A stretch of DNA of 48,686 bases from an uncultured Bacteroidota bacterium (GTDB lineage Bacteria > Bacteroidota > Rhodothermia > Rhodothermales > Salinibacteraceae), in assembly GCA_913055845.1 (NCBI GenBank), contig CAJXKO010000011.1:1-48686 (forward strand), given 5' to 3'. Below are positions 27,254 to 35,555 of this stretch, in pieces. A program made the position numbers and the translations under genes. Below the pieces are notes generated by a model, which ran no database searches, was not told the DNA's origin, and saw only the letters and a program-made list of their open reading frames with translations. Position 1 is the first letter of the stretch. Each line of letters opens with the position of its first letter.

Positions 27254-28447
27254 ATGATTGACGCGATCAAGGCCGCTGCCGATGACGTGTATCCGGAGGT
27301 CGTCGCGCTGCGTCGTGCATTGCACCGGCATCCGGAGCTGTCGGGCGAGGAGGACGAGACGGCGCGGCGCGTGGCGGATTGGCTGGAGGACCTCGGGCTC
27401 GACGTGCACACCGGCGTCTACGGCACCGGCGTGGTGGCCACGCTGGAGGGCGGCGAGCCGGGGCCGACCCTGCTCCTGCGGGCGGACATGGATGCGTTGC
27501 CGATTCGGGAAGACACCGGGCTCGATTTTGCATCGGCGAACGAGGGGGTGATGCACGCCTGCGGGCACGACCTCCACACGGCGTCGCTCCTGGGAACGGC
27601 CACGATTTTGGCGGCGCACCGCGAGCAGGTGCACGGACAGCTCCGGTTGTGCTTCCAGCCGCACGAGGAGCGCATTCCGGGCGGGGCGAAATTCATGATC
27701 GAGCACGGTGTGCTCGACGCGGCGAACGGCATGCCGGCGCCGGAAGCAGCCTTTGGCCAGCACGTGAAACCGGACCTTCCGCCCGGCACTCTTGGGGTCC
27801 GGCCCGGTGGGTTTATGGCGTCGACCGACGAGGTGTACGTGACGGTGCAGGGCACGGGCGGCCACGCCGCAGACCCGCACCAAGCAGTGGATCCGGTCTA
27901 CGTCGCCAGCGAGATCGTGGGGGCTCTGCAATCGATTGTCAGCCGTCGGTGTCCACCGGGCGTGCCGTCGGTACTCACCATTGGGCGCCTCGTGGCGGAC
28001 GGGGCGACCAACGTGATCCCCGACACTGCCCGCCTGGAGGGCACCTTTCGGGCTATGGACGAGGAGTGGCGCTTTCGGGCGCACGGTCTTATTCGCCAAC
28101 TCGTGCGCCGCACCGCAGAAGCGCACGGGGCCACCGCGGAGGTGGAGGTGCGCGAGGGGTATCCGGTCCTCCACAACGACGAGACGACGACGGCACTCGT
28201 CCAGAAAGCCGCCCGCGAATACGTAGGGCCGGAGCGCATGGTGGACGCAGACCGGTGGTTTGCGGGCGAGGACTTCGCGTACATCCTGCAGAAGTGCCCC
28301 GGCACCTTTTATCAGCTCGGTGTAGGAAGCGAGCACGGACTGCACACTGCCCAGTTCGATCCGGACGAGGCGGCCCTCCGCACCGGCGCGGGCTTCATGG
28401 CGTACCTAGCGTGGCGGTACGGACGTGCCCGGGCTCAGGGGGGCTGA
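27254..28447 (+). CDS. M20-family amidohydrolase (N-acyl-amino-acid/hippurate hydrolase type)
   Basis: This protein has 397 residues from the ATG at 27254 (MIDAIKAAADDVYPEVVALR). Di-metal ligands sit in HACGHDLHTA (residues 101-110), E138/E139 in FQPHEER, His170 in FGQHV, and a late His in GSEHGLHTAQFD. The dimerisation-domain segment GTGGHAADPHQAVDP carries the usual second-shell His. This is the complete M20D amidohydrolase layout, which removes acyl groups from amino acids or peptides in the cytoplasm. It is divergent from the sodium-symporter gene, which could import its substrate or the product. The substrate is not determined by the sequence. Confidence 0.94.
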   Translation: MIDAIKAAADDVYPEVVALRRALHRHPELSGEEDETARRVADWLEDLGLDVHTGVYGTGVVATLEGGEPGPTLLLRADMDALPIREDTGLDFASANEGVMHACGHDLHTASLLGTATILAAHREQVHGQLRLCFQPHEERIPGGAKFMIEHGVLDAANGMPAPEAAFGQHVKPDLPPGTLGVRPGGFMASTDEVYVTVQGTGGHAADPHQAVDPVYVASEIVGALQSIVSRRCPPGVPSVLTIGRLVADGATNVIPDTARLEGTFRAMDEEWRFRAHGLIRQLVRRTAEAHGATAEVEVREGYPVLHNDETTTALVQKAAREYVGPERMVDADRWFAGEDFAYILQKCPGTFYQLGVGSEHGLHTAQFDPDEAALRTGAGFMAYLAWRYGRARAQGG

Positions 28448-28620
28448 CCGACGCGAAGGGGCAAGAGGCACAGGGACCCTCGGCCCGCTGCGAGACGTGT
28501 CGGGCGCTCCCCGGCATCCATATCAGGGAATGCCCCACCCCAAAAGACGGTGGTTCGCCCTATCTTCGTATTTGAACTGACACATCCCGCTCGTCGCGTC
28601 TCGTTTCGGCCCTGCGCGTC

Positions 28621-30135
28621 ATGGATCAGACCCTTCAACTCCCGAACCACGTCAACGTTATCGGGCCCACGACCGACTACGCCTACAAGTGGGGACTCAA
28701 CGTGGGCCTCTCCGACAAAAAAGCCCTCCGCCTGGCCCTGGCGGTCGACGAGCTCGTGACCGACGTGGTCCGGTTTGCCTTTCCGGGCGAAGAGGGAAGC
28801 TTCGAGATTACCTTTCGGGCGGACCTCTCCACGGCGGAGGTCATCATCCACGAGAAGGGGGAGCCCTTCGACCCCTCCCAGCACCCGTACGATCCGCACC
28901 GGGCCATTGAGGAGGACAACTTCGAGGGGGCAGGGTTTGCCGTGGTGCAGCACTGCGTCGACGATTTTGCGTTTCTGAATCGGGGGCGGGAGGGCAAGGA
29001 GTTTCGGCTCGTGCAGCACATTGAGTCGGAGCACATCGCGGACCTCCACCCCACGGAGCAGCCGGACCCCGACGCCGACCGCGAGGACGTGGACTACACG
29101 CTCTCGGCCGTTCAACCCAGCGACGCCGAGGACATTGCGAAGCTCATCTACCGCACGTACGGGTATACCTACGCCAAGGAGGACCTGTACTACCCGGAAC
29201 GAATCGAGCGGGCCCTGGAGCGGAACGAGAAGTTTGGGGTGGTCGTGCGCAGCGAATCAGGACGCACTGTCGGGTATTTCGCCGTGCTCCGGTCGCCGGA
29301 CTCCACCATCGGTGAGGTGGGCGAAGCGGCGGTGGACGTGAACCACCGGCGGCGCGGCCTCATGAAGCGGATGCTGCGAGCACTCATTGACCAGGCCAAC
29401 GAACAGGGGCTGAGTGGGGTGTTTGGGGAGGCGGTGACGGTGCACGACATCAGTCAGCGCGTGAACCACCACTTCGGCATGGTGTCTACCGCGCTGCTTC
29501 TAGGCCTCTTCCCGCCGGAGCGGTTTCGGTCGCTGGCCGACGACCATACCCAGCCCATCAGCATCGTCATCGACTTTCGGCCGTTGATCCCCTACGACAC
29601 GGTGACGGCCTACCTGCCCGCCCCCTACGCCGATTTGCTGCGCCAAATCTACGACGCCCTCGGGGTGGAGGCCCTGCAGAGGCCGCCCGCCTCGGCCGTC
29701 CCCCCGCGCGAGGAGCTGCCCGCCACCACCGAGATGGACGCTCGCATCCGGTATACCTACGGCCACGTTGTCTTCGTCGTGGAGACCGCCGGGCAGGACC
29801 TAACGGATCAGGTGCAGCAGGCCCTCGACGACCTGGACGACGAGGACATGTCGGTGGCGTGTGTGGACCTGCCGCTCGACGACCCTGCCACCCCCACCGC
29901 CACGGCGGTGCTGCGCGAGCACGGCTTCGTCTTCGCCGGGCTCATGCCCCGCTTCCACCGCGACCGTGACTACCTGCGGTTGCAGCGTCCACTGGTGGCG
30001 CTCGACCCCGACGCTATCACGGTATATTCGGACCTTGCCACAACTCTCAAGCGTCACATCCTAGAGGAGCTGTCATGGACCTCGAACGACACGGCGACAC
30101 CCTCACCGTCCGTCCCCGACGCGACTTCAACCTGA
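28621..30135 (+). CDS. RsbW-like ATP-binding domain fused to a GNAT acetyltransferase
   Basis: In this 504-residue fusion, residues about 1-135 are a HATPase_c domain of the anti-sigma kinase (RsbW) type, with AVDELVTDVVRFAF (N-box), EKGEPFDP (G1) and FEGAGFAVVQHCVDDF (G2). Residues about 155-310 are a GNAT domain with the acetyl-CoA loop VDVNHRRRGLMKRML (238-252). The last 190 or so residues form a further alpha/beta region. The N-box Asn is Asp48 and the G1 Asp is Glu78, so ATP hydrolysis or phosphotransfer may be lost. The gene overlaps the STAS gene by 61 nt. It may be an acetyltransferase gated by partner switching (inference). The acceptor substrate is unknown. Confidence 0.88.
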   Translation: MDQTLQLPNHVNVIGPTTDYAYKWGLNVGLSDKKALRLALAVDELVTDVVRFAFPGEEGSFEITFRADLSTAEVIIHEKGEPFDPSQHPYDPHRAIEEDNFEGAGFAVVQHCVDDFAFLNRGREGKEFRLVQHIESEHIADLHPTEQPDPDADREDVDYTLSAVQPSDAEDIAKLIYRTYGYTYAKEDLYYPERIERALERNEKFGVVVRSESGRTVGYFAVLRSPDSTIGEVGEAAVDVNHRRRGLMKRMLRALIDQANEQGLSGVFGEAVTVHDISQRVNHHFGMVSTALLLGLFPPERFRSLADDHTQPISIVIDFRPLIPYDTVTAYLPAPYADLLRQIYDALGVEALQRPPASAVPPREELPATTEMDARIRYTYGHVVFVVETAGQDLTDQVQQALDDLDDEDMSVACVDLPLDDPATPTATAVLREHGFVFAGLMPRFHRDRDYLRLQRPLVALDPDAITVYSDLATTLKRHILEELSWTSNDTATPSPSVPDATST

Positions 30136-30368
30136 TGGCGGTACGCCACCTCAAATACCACCTCGACGACGCAACCCGCGTCCGCATTGATCTCGCCCGG
30201 GCCCGTCTGGTGGACACGGAGGCCGTTATGGCCCTCCATCGCCTCCGGGCGCAGGGGGTAGAGGTGATTCTGCTGGAACCGCCCGCCATTTTCTACGAGG
30301 TACTGGAGGTGCTGGAGTTGGAATCGGCCTTCAAGGTAGAGCAGCTCGTGGAGCGGGAGCGGTCGTGA
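30075..30368 (+). CDS. STAS-domain protein (anti-sigma-antagonist-like)
   Basis: This 97-residue protein starts inside the previous gene (61-nt overlap, different frame) at MDLERHGDTLTVRPRRDF. The fold pattern is that of SpoIIAA/RsbV: strand, then VRIDLARARLVDTEAVMALHRL, then VEVILLEPPAIFYEVLEVLELE. In SpoIIAA the phosphorylated Ser lies in a D-S-S-G motif; here the aligned residues are Asp47-Thr48-Glu49-Ala50. Glu therefore replaces the phosphoserine and could mimic the phosphorylated state. The gene overlap implies translational coupling with the HATPase-GNAT protein, its probable partner. Family membership is solid; the regulated process is unknown. Confidence 0.88.
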   Translation: MDLERHGDTLTVRPRRDFNLMAVRHLKYHLDDATRVRIDLARARLVDTEAVMALHRLRAQGVEVILLEPPAIFYEVLEVLELESAFKVEQLVERERS

Positions 30369-30460
30369 CCATCCGTGCGGCCCTGGAGGACCCCGCGAAC
30401 GTTGTGCCCTGCCGGTCGTGAAACCGTCCACCCCTTTTTCGGACCGGCCCGCTTCGCTGC

Positions 30461-31645
30461 ATGCCCACCACCTCTCCCCAAACGGATCGCACCGTTCCCG
30501 CCGACGCCCTGTTGGCGTACGTGCACGACCACGCCGACGCCTACGTCGACTTCGTGCGGCGACTGGTTCGAGCCGAATCTCCCTCTACCGCTCCGGAAAC
30601 CCAGCAGGCGGTACAGCGACTGATGGCCGAGGCGTTCGTTGATGTCGACCTATCGGTCACTCATCTGCCGGGCCGCGAGACCGGTGGGGCCCTCTACGCC
30701 CGACCTGCACATCGTCCCAAGCACGCCCCCTCACAGCTCCTGCTGGGCCACGGCGATACGGTCTGGGACCGCGGCACGCTCGATACCATGCCGGTCGAGG
30801 TGGAGGACAATGAGCTCCGTGGGCCCGGCGTGTTCGACATGAAGGCGGGTCTCGCCAACATTGTGTTTGCCCTGCGCGCCCTCCGCGCTGTCGGCCAGTC
30901 GCCGTCGGTGTGTCCACTGGTGCTCGTCACGAGCGACGAGGAGATTGGCAGCCCGGAGTCGCGTCGCCACATCGAGCGCCTCGCGGCGGTGGCCGAGCGC
31001 GTGTACGTGTTGGAGCCGGCCCTAGGGCTCGACGGCAAGATCAAGACGGCCCGGAAGGGGACTGGGGAAATGACCCTTCAGGTGCGCCCCGACGAGGCCG
31101 CGGCAGAGGGCAACGTGGTACTGGAGCTGTCGCAGCTCGTACAGCGGCTCTACGATCTCCACGCGCCGGAGCGCGGCGTGACGATCAACGTGGGGACCAT
31201 CGACGGCGACCAGGTGGACGACGAGACCGGCACCTCGTACGGCCAGCTGGTCGTCGATGTGCGCGTGCCCACCCACGAGGCGGCCGACACGGTCCGTGCG
31301 GCCGTCCAAAACCTCCAGGCCCATACACCTGGGGTGACCGTGGAGGTGCAGGGCGGAATCGAGCGGCCGCCGCTGGAGCGCACCGCCCGCAACCGTCGGC
31401 TCTGGCACATGGCCCGTGACGAGGGGACACGGATTGGGCTAGAGCTGAAGGAAGGTCGGGCGGGCGGTGCGTCCGACGGTAACTTTACGAGCCAGCACAC
31501 CGCGACGCTCGACGGTCTCGGGGCCGTGGGCGACGGAGCGCACGCCCACCACGAGCACATTCGCATCCGCGACACCCTTGATCGGTGCGCCCTGCTCGCG
31601 CTTCTGCTCCTGGCCCCGCCCCAGTTCCCGGAGAACGACCGCTGA
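30461..31645 (+). CDS. M20-family peptidase (carboxypeptidase G2-like), dimerisation His missing
   Basis: This 394-residue protein has di-metal site segments HGDTVWD (97-103), GVFDMKAG (123-130), TSDEEIGS (157-164) and LEPA (184-187), and a late GDGAHAHHEHI. These match the glutamate carboxypeptidase group. The dimerisation-domain segment should include a conserved AHAG-type His that completes the partner's active site. Here the sequence goes from RKGTGEMTLQVRPDEAAAEG directly into the helix, with no His and about ten fewer residues. Activity may be altered. It lies 92 nt after the STAS gene on the same strand and has no signal peptide, so it is cytoplasmic. Confidence 0.9.
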   Translation: MPTTSPQTDRTVPADALLAYVHDHADAYVDFVRRLVRAESPSTAPETQQAVQRLMAEAFVDVDLSVTHLPGRETGGALYARPAHRPKHAPSQLLLGHGDTVWDRGTLDTMPVEVEDNELRGPGVFDMKAGLANIVFALRALRAVGQSPSVCPLVLVTSDEEIGSPESRRHIERLAAVAERVYVLEPALGLDGKIKTARKGTGEMTLQVRPDEAAAEGNVVLELSQLVQRLYDLHAPERGVTINVGTIDGDQVDDETGTSYGQLVVDVRVPTHEAADTVRAAVQNLQAHTPGVTVEVQGGIERPPLERTARNRRLWHMARDEGTRIGLELKEGRAGGASDGNFTSQHTATLDGLGAVGDGAHAHHEHIRIRDTLDRCALLALLLLAPPQFPENDR

Positions 31646-31698
31646 ATACACGGGCCCCGAGGGGGGCGGGCCGGCATGGGCAGACGGACTGGAGGGCA

Positions 31699-32349
31699 CT
31701 ACGACGTGAGGGTGCGCAGCATTGCCGCGTCCAGCTGGTGTCCGCCGTCAAACGAGCGGAATGTCGCCGGAATATCGTGGGTCTGGAGGCGCCGCTGCAG
31801 GGCTGCGCGGCGCTCGTCGGTCACGTACGGGTCCTCCGTGCCCGCAATGAGCGTAAGGTCCAGGGCGCGCAGGCGATCGACGTGCTCCGACAGGTCGAGG
31901 TCGTGCGCCGGCGCTCCGCCCCATAGCACCAGCCGGTCGACGGCCGTGTCGCCGAGCAGTGCCCACCGACTCGCCGTGGCGGCGCCTTGCGAGAAGCCGA
32001 GCGCGCAAAGCGTGGTCGGCGCGTCGTCGCCGGCGAGGTGACGCACTGTAGCGTCGAGGGCGCGGACGTAGTCGTGGATCTCGGCGTCGCGAGCCTCACG
32101 CGTCATCCAGGAGGCGCCCACCTGCTCGTGTGTATCCATGCCGTCCACGTAGAAGCGCGAAAGCCCTTCCGGTGCCACCACGCAACGGTCGGGGCGTGCG
32201 AGCGGAGCGAGCGACTGTGCAAAGTCGGGGGCCAGTTGGCCGTAGCCGTGCAGCCCCACCCACCACGTCGACGTCGTAGCGGGACGGCCCAGCGTGGCCA
32301 CCCGGGCCGTGCGCTCAACGCGGAGTGTATGGACGGTGGGATCGGGCAC
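31699..32349 (-). CDS. Phospholipase/carboxylesterase-type alpha/beta hydrolase
   Basis: This 216-residue serine hydrolase has a GTG start at 32349 (V/M-PDPTVHTLRVERTARV). No ATG lies near, and longer reading would run into the LOG gene. The oxyanion strand WWVGLHGYGQ, the nucleophile elbow ALGFSQGAA (Ser120), the acid Asp173 (AGTEDPYV) and His204 (DGGHQLD) form the triad of the YpfH/carboxylesterase group. No signal peptide is present. It lies 34 nt downstream of the LOG gene on the same strand, implying co-transcription. The substrate is unknown, but the family hydrolyses short acyl esters or S-acyl groups. Confidence 0.9.
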   Translation of the reverse strand: MPDPTVHTLRVERTARVATLGRPATTSTWWVGLHGYGQLAPDFAQSLAPLARPDRCVVAPEGLSRFYVDGMDTHEQVGASWMTREARDAEIHDYVRALDATVRHLAGDDAPTTLCALGFSQGAATASRWALLGDTAVDRLVLWGGAPAHDLDLSEHVDRLRALDLTLIAGTEDPYVTDERRAALQRRLQTHDIPATFRSFDGGHQLDAAMLRTLTS

Positions 32350-32383
32350 GAGAACGTGAGAAGCAAAGCGGAAGAGACGAGAG

Positions 32384-32947
32384 TTACGACGGAAGGCCGT
32401 CCTGGGCCAACGCCCGCTCGAGCCGGTCCAGCGCCGTTTCGGCGGCGGGCACGACGTGCACCAGATCGGTAATCGGGGCCCGGGCGAATTGGCCCTCCCG
32501 GAGCTCCGCAAAGAAGGAGAGCAGGGTCTCGAAGAACCCGTCCACGTTGACCATGGCGATGGGGTGGTCGTGGTATCCGAGCTGTTTGAGAGTGAGCACC
32601 TCCATAAATTCCTCCACGGTGCCGTAGCCGCCCGGGAGCACGACAAAGGCCTCGGCCTGCTGGTACATAATCCGCTTGCGTTCGCGCATCGTGTCGGTCA
32701 CGATCAATTCATCGGCGTCGTAGGCGATGCCCTCCCGCGACTGGAGCTTTGCGGGGATGACGCCGGTGACCGTTCCGCCCGCGTCGTGGGCCGCCTCCGC
32801 CATGACCCCCATCAGTCCCACGGCCCCGCCGCCGTACAGCAACTCGTGTCCGCGCCGGGCCAGTTCCCGCCCGAGGGCCTCGGCCACGGGCGGGTACGTA
32901 TCGGCGATGGCGTCGCTCGATGAGCAGTAGACACAGATGGACGACAT
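32384..32947 (-). CDS. LOG-family phosphoribohydrolase
   Basis: This 187-residue protein carries LLYGGGAVGLMG, the conserved Arg cluster (MRERKRIMYQQAEAFVVL) and the signature PGGYGTVEE (residues 105-113). Enzymes with this motif cleave cytokinin riboside 5'-monophosphates or, in most bacteria, AMP-type nucleotides to base and ribose phosphate. The fold is Rossmann-like, and the protein is cytoplasmic and usually dimeric. It precedes the esterase gene by 34 nt and follows the DinB gene by about 100 nt. Its name in databases is often TIGR00730; the physiological substrate is uncertain. Confidence 0.93.
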   Translation of the reverse strand: MSSICVYCSSSDAIADTYPPVAEALGRELARRGHELLYGGGAVGLMGVMAEAAHDAGGTVTGVIPAKLQSREGIAYDADELIVTDTMRERKRIMYQQAEAFVVLPGGYGTVEEFMEVLTLKQLGYHDHPIAMVNVDGFFETLLSFFAELREGQFARAPITDLVHVVPAAETALDRLERALAQDGLPS

Positions 32948-33049
32948 GGGGGGAGAGGGTGGGAGGGAAAGAGCGCGTAGAGACCGGTGCCACGGGGGGC
33001 GCAGGCAGGGGCTAGGGTCCTGTGCGGGGGCGTCGCATGGGGGGGCGAG

Positions 33050-33610
33050 TTACGCCGCCTGGACGGTGTTCAGGGTCCGGCGGGCTTGAGCCAAATGCCG
33101 CCGCTCGTGGGCCAGGGTGGCTTCAAACCAGGCGCCCAGGCTGATCCGGAGGAGGGGGATCGCGGGCGAGGACAGTCGGATGCGCCGAAGGTCAAGCCCC
33201 TCAGCGTCGCCGATGCACGCAGCAAACTGGTTCTGAAGGGCAACGAACTCTTCCACCGCCTCGTCGGGATATAGCGTATTCGGGGCCTCCGGCTCAAAGA
33301 GGGAAGGCGCGTCGAACGTCCAGCCCGAAGACGGCTCCAGGACGCGGACAAACCAGCGGCTTACGATCCCATATCGGAAGGGCGGCGTGCCGTAGGGCCC
33401 TTTTGACTGTGACCGCTCAATGGCCCGTTCCACAGATTGGAGCAGGAGCCAGCCAGCCGTGTTCAGATGATCGATGCACTGAACGGCAGACCACTTCTCG
33501 GGATCCGGGCGGGCCCGGAGGGTCGCTGGCGCCGCGTCGGCCACCAGGGCATTGACCTTATCCTCCAGGGCCGCAAAATCGGACCGGTAGCCGTCGAGTT
33601 GGGGGTGCAC
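33050..33610 (-). CDS. DinB-like metal-binding four-helix protein
   Basis: This 186-residue protein has the DinB/YfiT layout. A first-helix His lies in AVQCIDHLNTAGW and a His pair at the C-terminal helix in LAHERRHLAQARR, so the usual three His metal ligands are present. The segment WSAVQCIDHLN after DPEKW is the family hallmark. Such proteins often act as thiol-dependent enzymes (bacillithiol or mycothiol transferases) or have unknown roles. It lies 41 nt downstream of the RoxA-like gene on the same strand and 102 nt before the LOG gene, so it may be part of a small operon. No specific substrate can be named. Confidence 0.9.
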   Translation of the reverse strand: MHPQLDGYRSDFAALEDKVNALVADAAPATLRARPDPEKWSAVQCIDHLNTAGWLLLQSVERAIERSQSKGPYGTPPFRYGIVSRWFVRVLEPSSGWTFDAPSLFEPEAPNTLYPDEAVEEFVALQNQFAACIGDAEGLDLRRIRLSSPAIPLLRISLGAWFEATLAHERRHLAQARRTLNTVQAA

Positions 33611-33651
33611 GCCGCGTGGGGATGGAGGGAGGGAACAGAGCCAAACGGAAA

Positions 33652-34836
33652 TTACCTGGCGTCGAGCTCGAGTAGGCCGTCGTTCACCAGGGTGACAAGG
33701 AGATCCACGATCGCCTCGTTCTCAAGGTGGGGACGAAGGGGCTCCGCCGGGATCTGCTCGCGTCCCGTCACCAATCGTGCCGCGGGCGCACGATCGGGGG
33801 ATAGATCGATCGCGTTGCCATTGGCGAACAGGGTGGCGGTGCCATCATCGTGTTCAATGAAGGCGAGACGGGCCACCGGACCCCGCCGCAGGCCCTGGCC
33901 GGCGCGCAGCGCCTCCACCAGCTCGGCCGCGGAGAGGGGCGTCTCCGGTGGGACGGCCGCGCGGTCCCGATCGGGCCGGGTGATGTACGTGCCGAACCAC
34001 CGGTCAAGGGCCGCATCGTCGTGGACGAGGTCTCGCAGTAGCGTGCGCACCCTCGCCCGGGTCTGTTCGTGGAGCGCCCCGGGATGAGTGACCGGCGTGA
34101 GGTCGGGGTCGCTGTACCGCGCGTCTGGGTCGATTTCCTCGATGGCATCCTGCAGGAAGTTGGCCACGAGGTCCTGGTGCCGGGGCGCCCGGAAGCCGAC
34201 CGAGTAGGTCATGCACGCGTCGTCGGTGGCCACGCCGTAGTGGGCCACTCGGGGCGGCAGGTACAGCAGGTCGCCGGGTCCGAGGACGAACTCCTCGTCC
34301 GCCTCGAAGTCGGCGAGAATACGGACGTCGAGGTCGGGCACAATTGCCTCGTTCGTCACCGGCTCGGTGCCAATCTGCCAGCGCCGATGTCCCGCGCCCT
34401 GGAGGAGAAAGACATCGTAGTTGTCGATGTGCGGTCCCACAGTGCCGTGTGTCGGCGCGTAGCTCACCATCACATCGTCCAGTCGCCAGGCGGGCAGGAA
34501 GCGGAAGCGGTCGAGCAGGGCGCCCACCTCCGGAATGAGTCGGTCCACCTCCTGCACCAGCAGGGTCCAGTGCGTCTCCGGGAGATCCAGAAAGTCCTCC
34601 GATGCGAACGGGCCGTGCCGCAGCTCCCAGGGGTGGGCGCCGCCCTCCTCCAGGATGAGCCGGCTATCCACACCGTCCTCGCAGGCTAGTCCTGCTAGTT
34701 CCTGTGGGGAGAGGGGCGAGCGGAAATCCGGCAGCGCATCGCGCACCACGAGGGGGTGTTTCTGCCAGTACGTGTCGAGGAATTCAGCGGGCGAGCGGTC
34801 GCCGAGCACCGGTGAGGTGGGAGTAGTGGGCTGCAT
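33652..34836 (-). CDS. roxA: JmjC/cupin ribosomal oxygenase (RoxA/YcfD-like)
   Basis: This 394-residue Fe(II)/2-oxoglutarate dioxygenase has metal ligands His136-x-Asp138 (in VGPHIDNYDVFLLQ) and His199 (YLPPRVAHYG), spaced as in E. coli YcfD (RoxA), which hydroxylates an arginine of ribosomal protein L16. The DVFLLQGAGHRRWQIG segment carries the 2-oxoglutarate-side contacts. The N-terminal EFLDTYWQKHPLVVRDAL motif and the C-terminal winged-helix-like part are also shared. The target assignment is inferred from family; the enzyme could act on another residue. It leads a small minus-strand group with the DinB gene 41 nt behind. Confidence 0.9.
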   Translation of the reverse strand: MQPTTPTSPVLGDRSPAEFLDTYWQKHPLVVRDALPDFRSPLSPQELAGLACEDGVDSRLILEEGGAHPWELRHGPFASEDFLDLPETHWTLLVQEVDRLIPEVGALLDRFRFLPAWRLDDVMVSYAPTHGTVGPHIDNYDVFLLQGAGHRRWQIGTEPVTNEAIVPDLDVRILADFEADEEFVLGPGDLLYLPPRVAHYGVATDDACMTYSVGFRAPRHQDLVANFLQDAIEEIDPDARYSDPDLTPVTHPGALHEQTRARVRTLLRDLVHDDAALDRWFGTYITRPDRDRAAVPPETPLSAAELVEALRAGQGLRRGPVARLAFIEHDDGTATLFANGNAIDLSPDRAPAARLVTGREQIPAEPLRPHLENEAIVDLLVTLVNDGLLELDAR

Positions 34837-34959
34837 GGAGGAGGAGTTGCCGAAGGAGAAAACAGAGGTCGGAGCACCGAATCCTGGTCTAATCGGTGAG
34901 GCGGAAGAGTGAAACGTGACTTGCGCAGTCCTGACTCAGTGCCCTCATGCTTTCACGCA

Positions 34960-35148
34960 TCACGACCCGAACAGATACATCAGGCCCTTCAGGGCCGGCC
35001 ACAGGAGGAGCAGCGCGAGGAGCCACGCCACCCAGCGGACGCTTGCGGTGCGTTGGGGAAATTCGTAGCCGCAGTAGGGGCACTCCTTAACGTCGCCGGT
35101 GTCGTTGAACTCGAGGGCACAGGAGGGACACTCCCGGGGGGAGGACAT
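34960..35148 (-). CDS. Small zinc-ribbon membrane protein
   Basis: This 62-residue protein has two CxxC knuckles (CPSC and CPYC, about residues 7-10 and 23-26) forming a rubredoxin-like zinc ribbon at the N-terminus. A short basic linker and a single C-terminal membrane helix (VAWLLALLLLWPALKGLMYLF) follow. It looks like a tail-anchored zinc-binding protein of unknown role. It has no recognised partner. It lies 48 nt downstream of another small membrane-anchored protein gene on the same strand, so the two may be expressed together. Confidence 0.8.
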   Translation of the reverse strand: MSSPRECPSCALEFNDTGDVKECPYCGYEFPQRTASVRWVAWLLALLLLWPALKGLMYLFGS

Positions 35149-35196
35149 GGAGGGGCAGGCGGGCGATTGCGAACCACGAGACGCAGGCGCAGCGGG

Positions 35197-35385
35197 CTAG
35201 AGCTGCGAGGCGAGTTCATTGAGCATCATTTCCACGTCCTCCTCGGCAATATTGTCCGGGTTGGGGCCCGGAAAGCCCGCGTCCTGGACGGGACGGGCGG
35301 CGTCGAGGTCGAGTTGCTCGAGGAGCAGGGCCGCCACGCCGGTGGCCGCGGCGGAGAGAAGCAGGGCACCAAAAACTTTGCGCAT
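35197..35385 (-). CDS. Small exported or membrane-anchored protein, uncharacterised
   Basis: This protein has 62 residues from the ATG at 35385 (MRKVFGALLLSAAATGVAALLL). The N-terminal hydrophobic stretch can serve as a signal anchor or signal peptide. The remainder is acidic and Pro/Asn-containing (EQLDLDAARPVQDAGFPG, then AEEDVEMMLNELASQL, a short helix). No family is recognised. An in-frame ATG at 35493 would give a long polar leader and is less likely. It is divergent from the DUF4159 gene and followed by the zinc-ribbon gene. The role is unknown. Confidence 0.6.
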   Translation of the reverse strand: MRKVFGALLLSAAATGVAALLLEQLDLDAARPVQDAGFPGPNPDNIAEEDVEMMLNELASQL

Positions 35386-35555
35386 GGAGGGGATTGGAGA
35401 CTGGTCCAGTAATGTATTGGAGGTGATACGAACGGCGCGGACCGAAGGGAGTTCGCACGAGGGAGCGAACTTGAAAGGGGCGCGTGGGTTCATGGCGCCC
35501 CTCTCGGCAGAGAAGAGAGGAGCAACGTGCGCCTGCCCTCAAGACTCGTCTCATC

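Noticed and set aside
25548-27257. Long plus-strand open frame opposite the sodium symporter gene
   Set aside because: It has an implausible His/Arg/Glu-rich composition and no domain, and it mirrors the NSS transporter, whose membrane motifs are clear.
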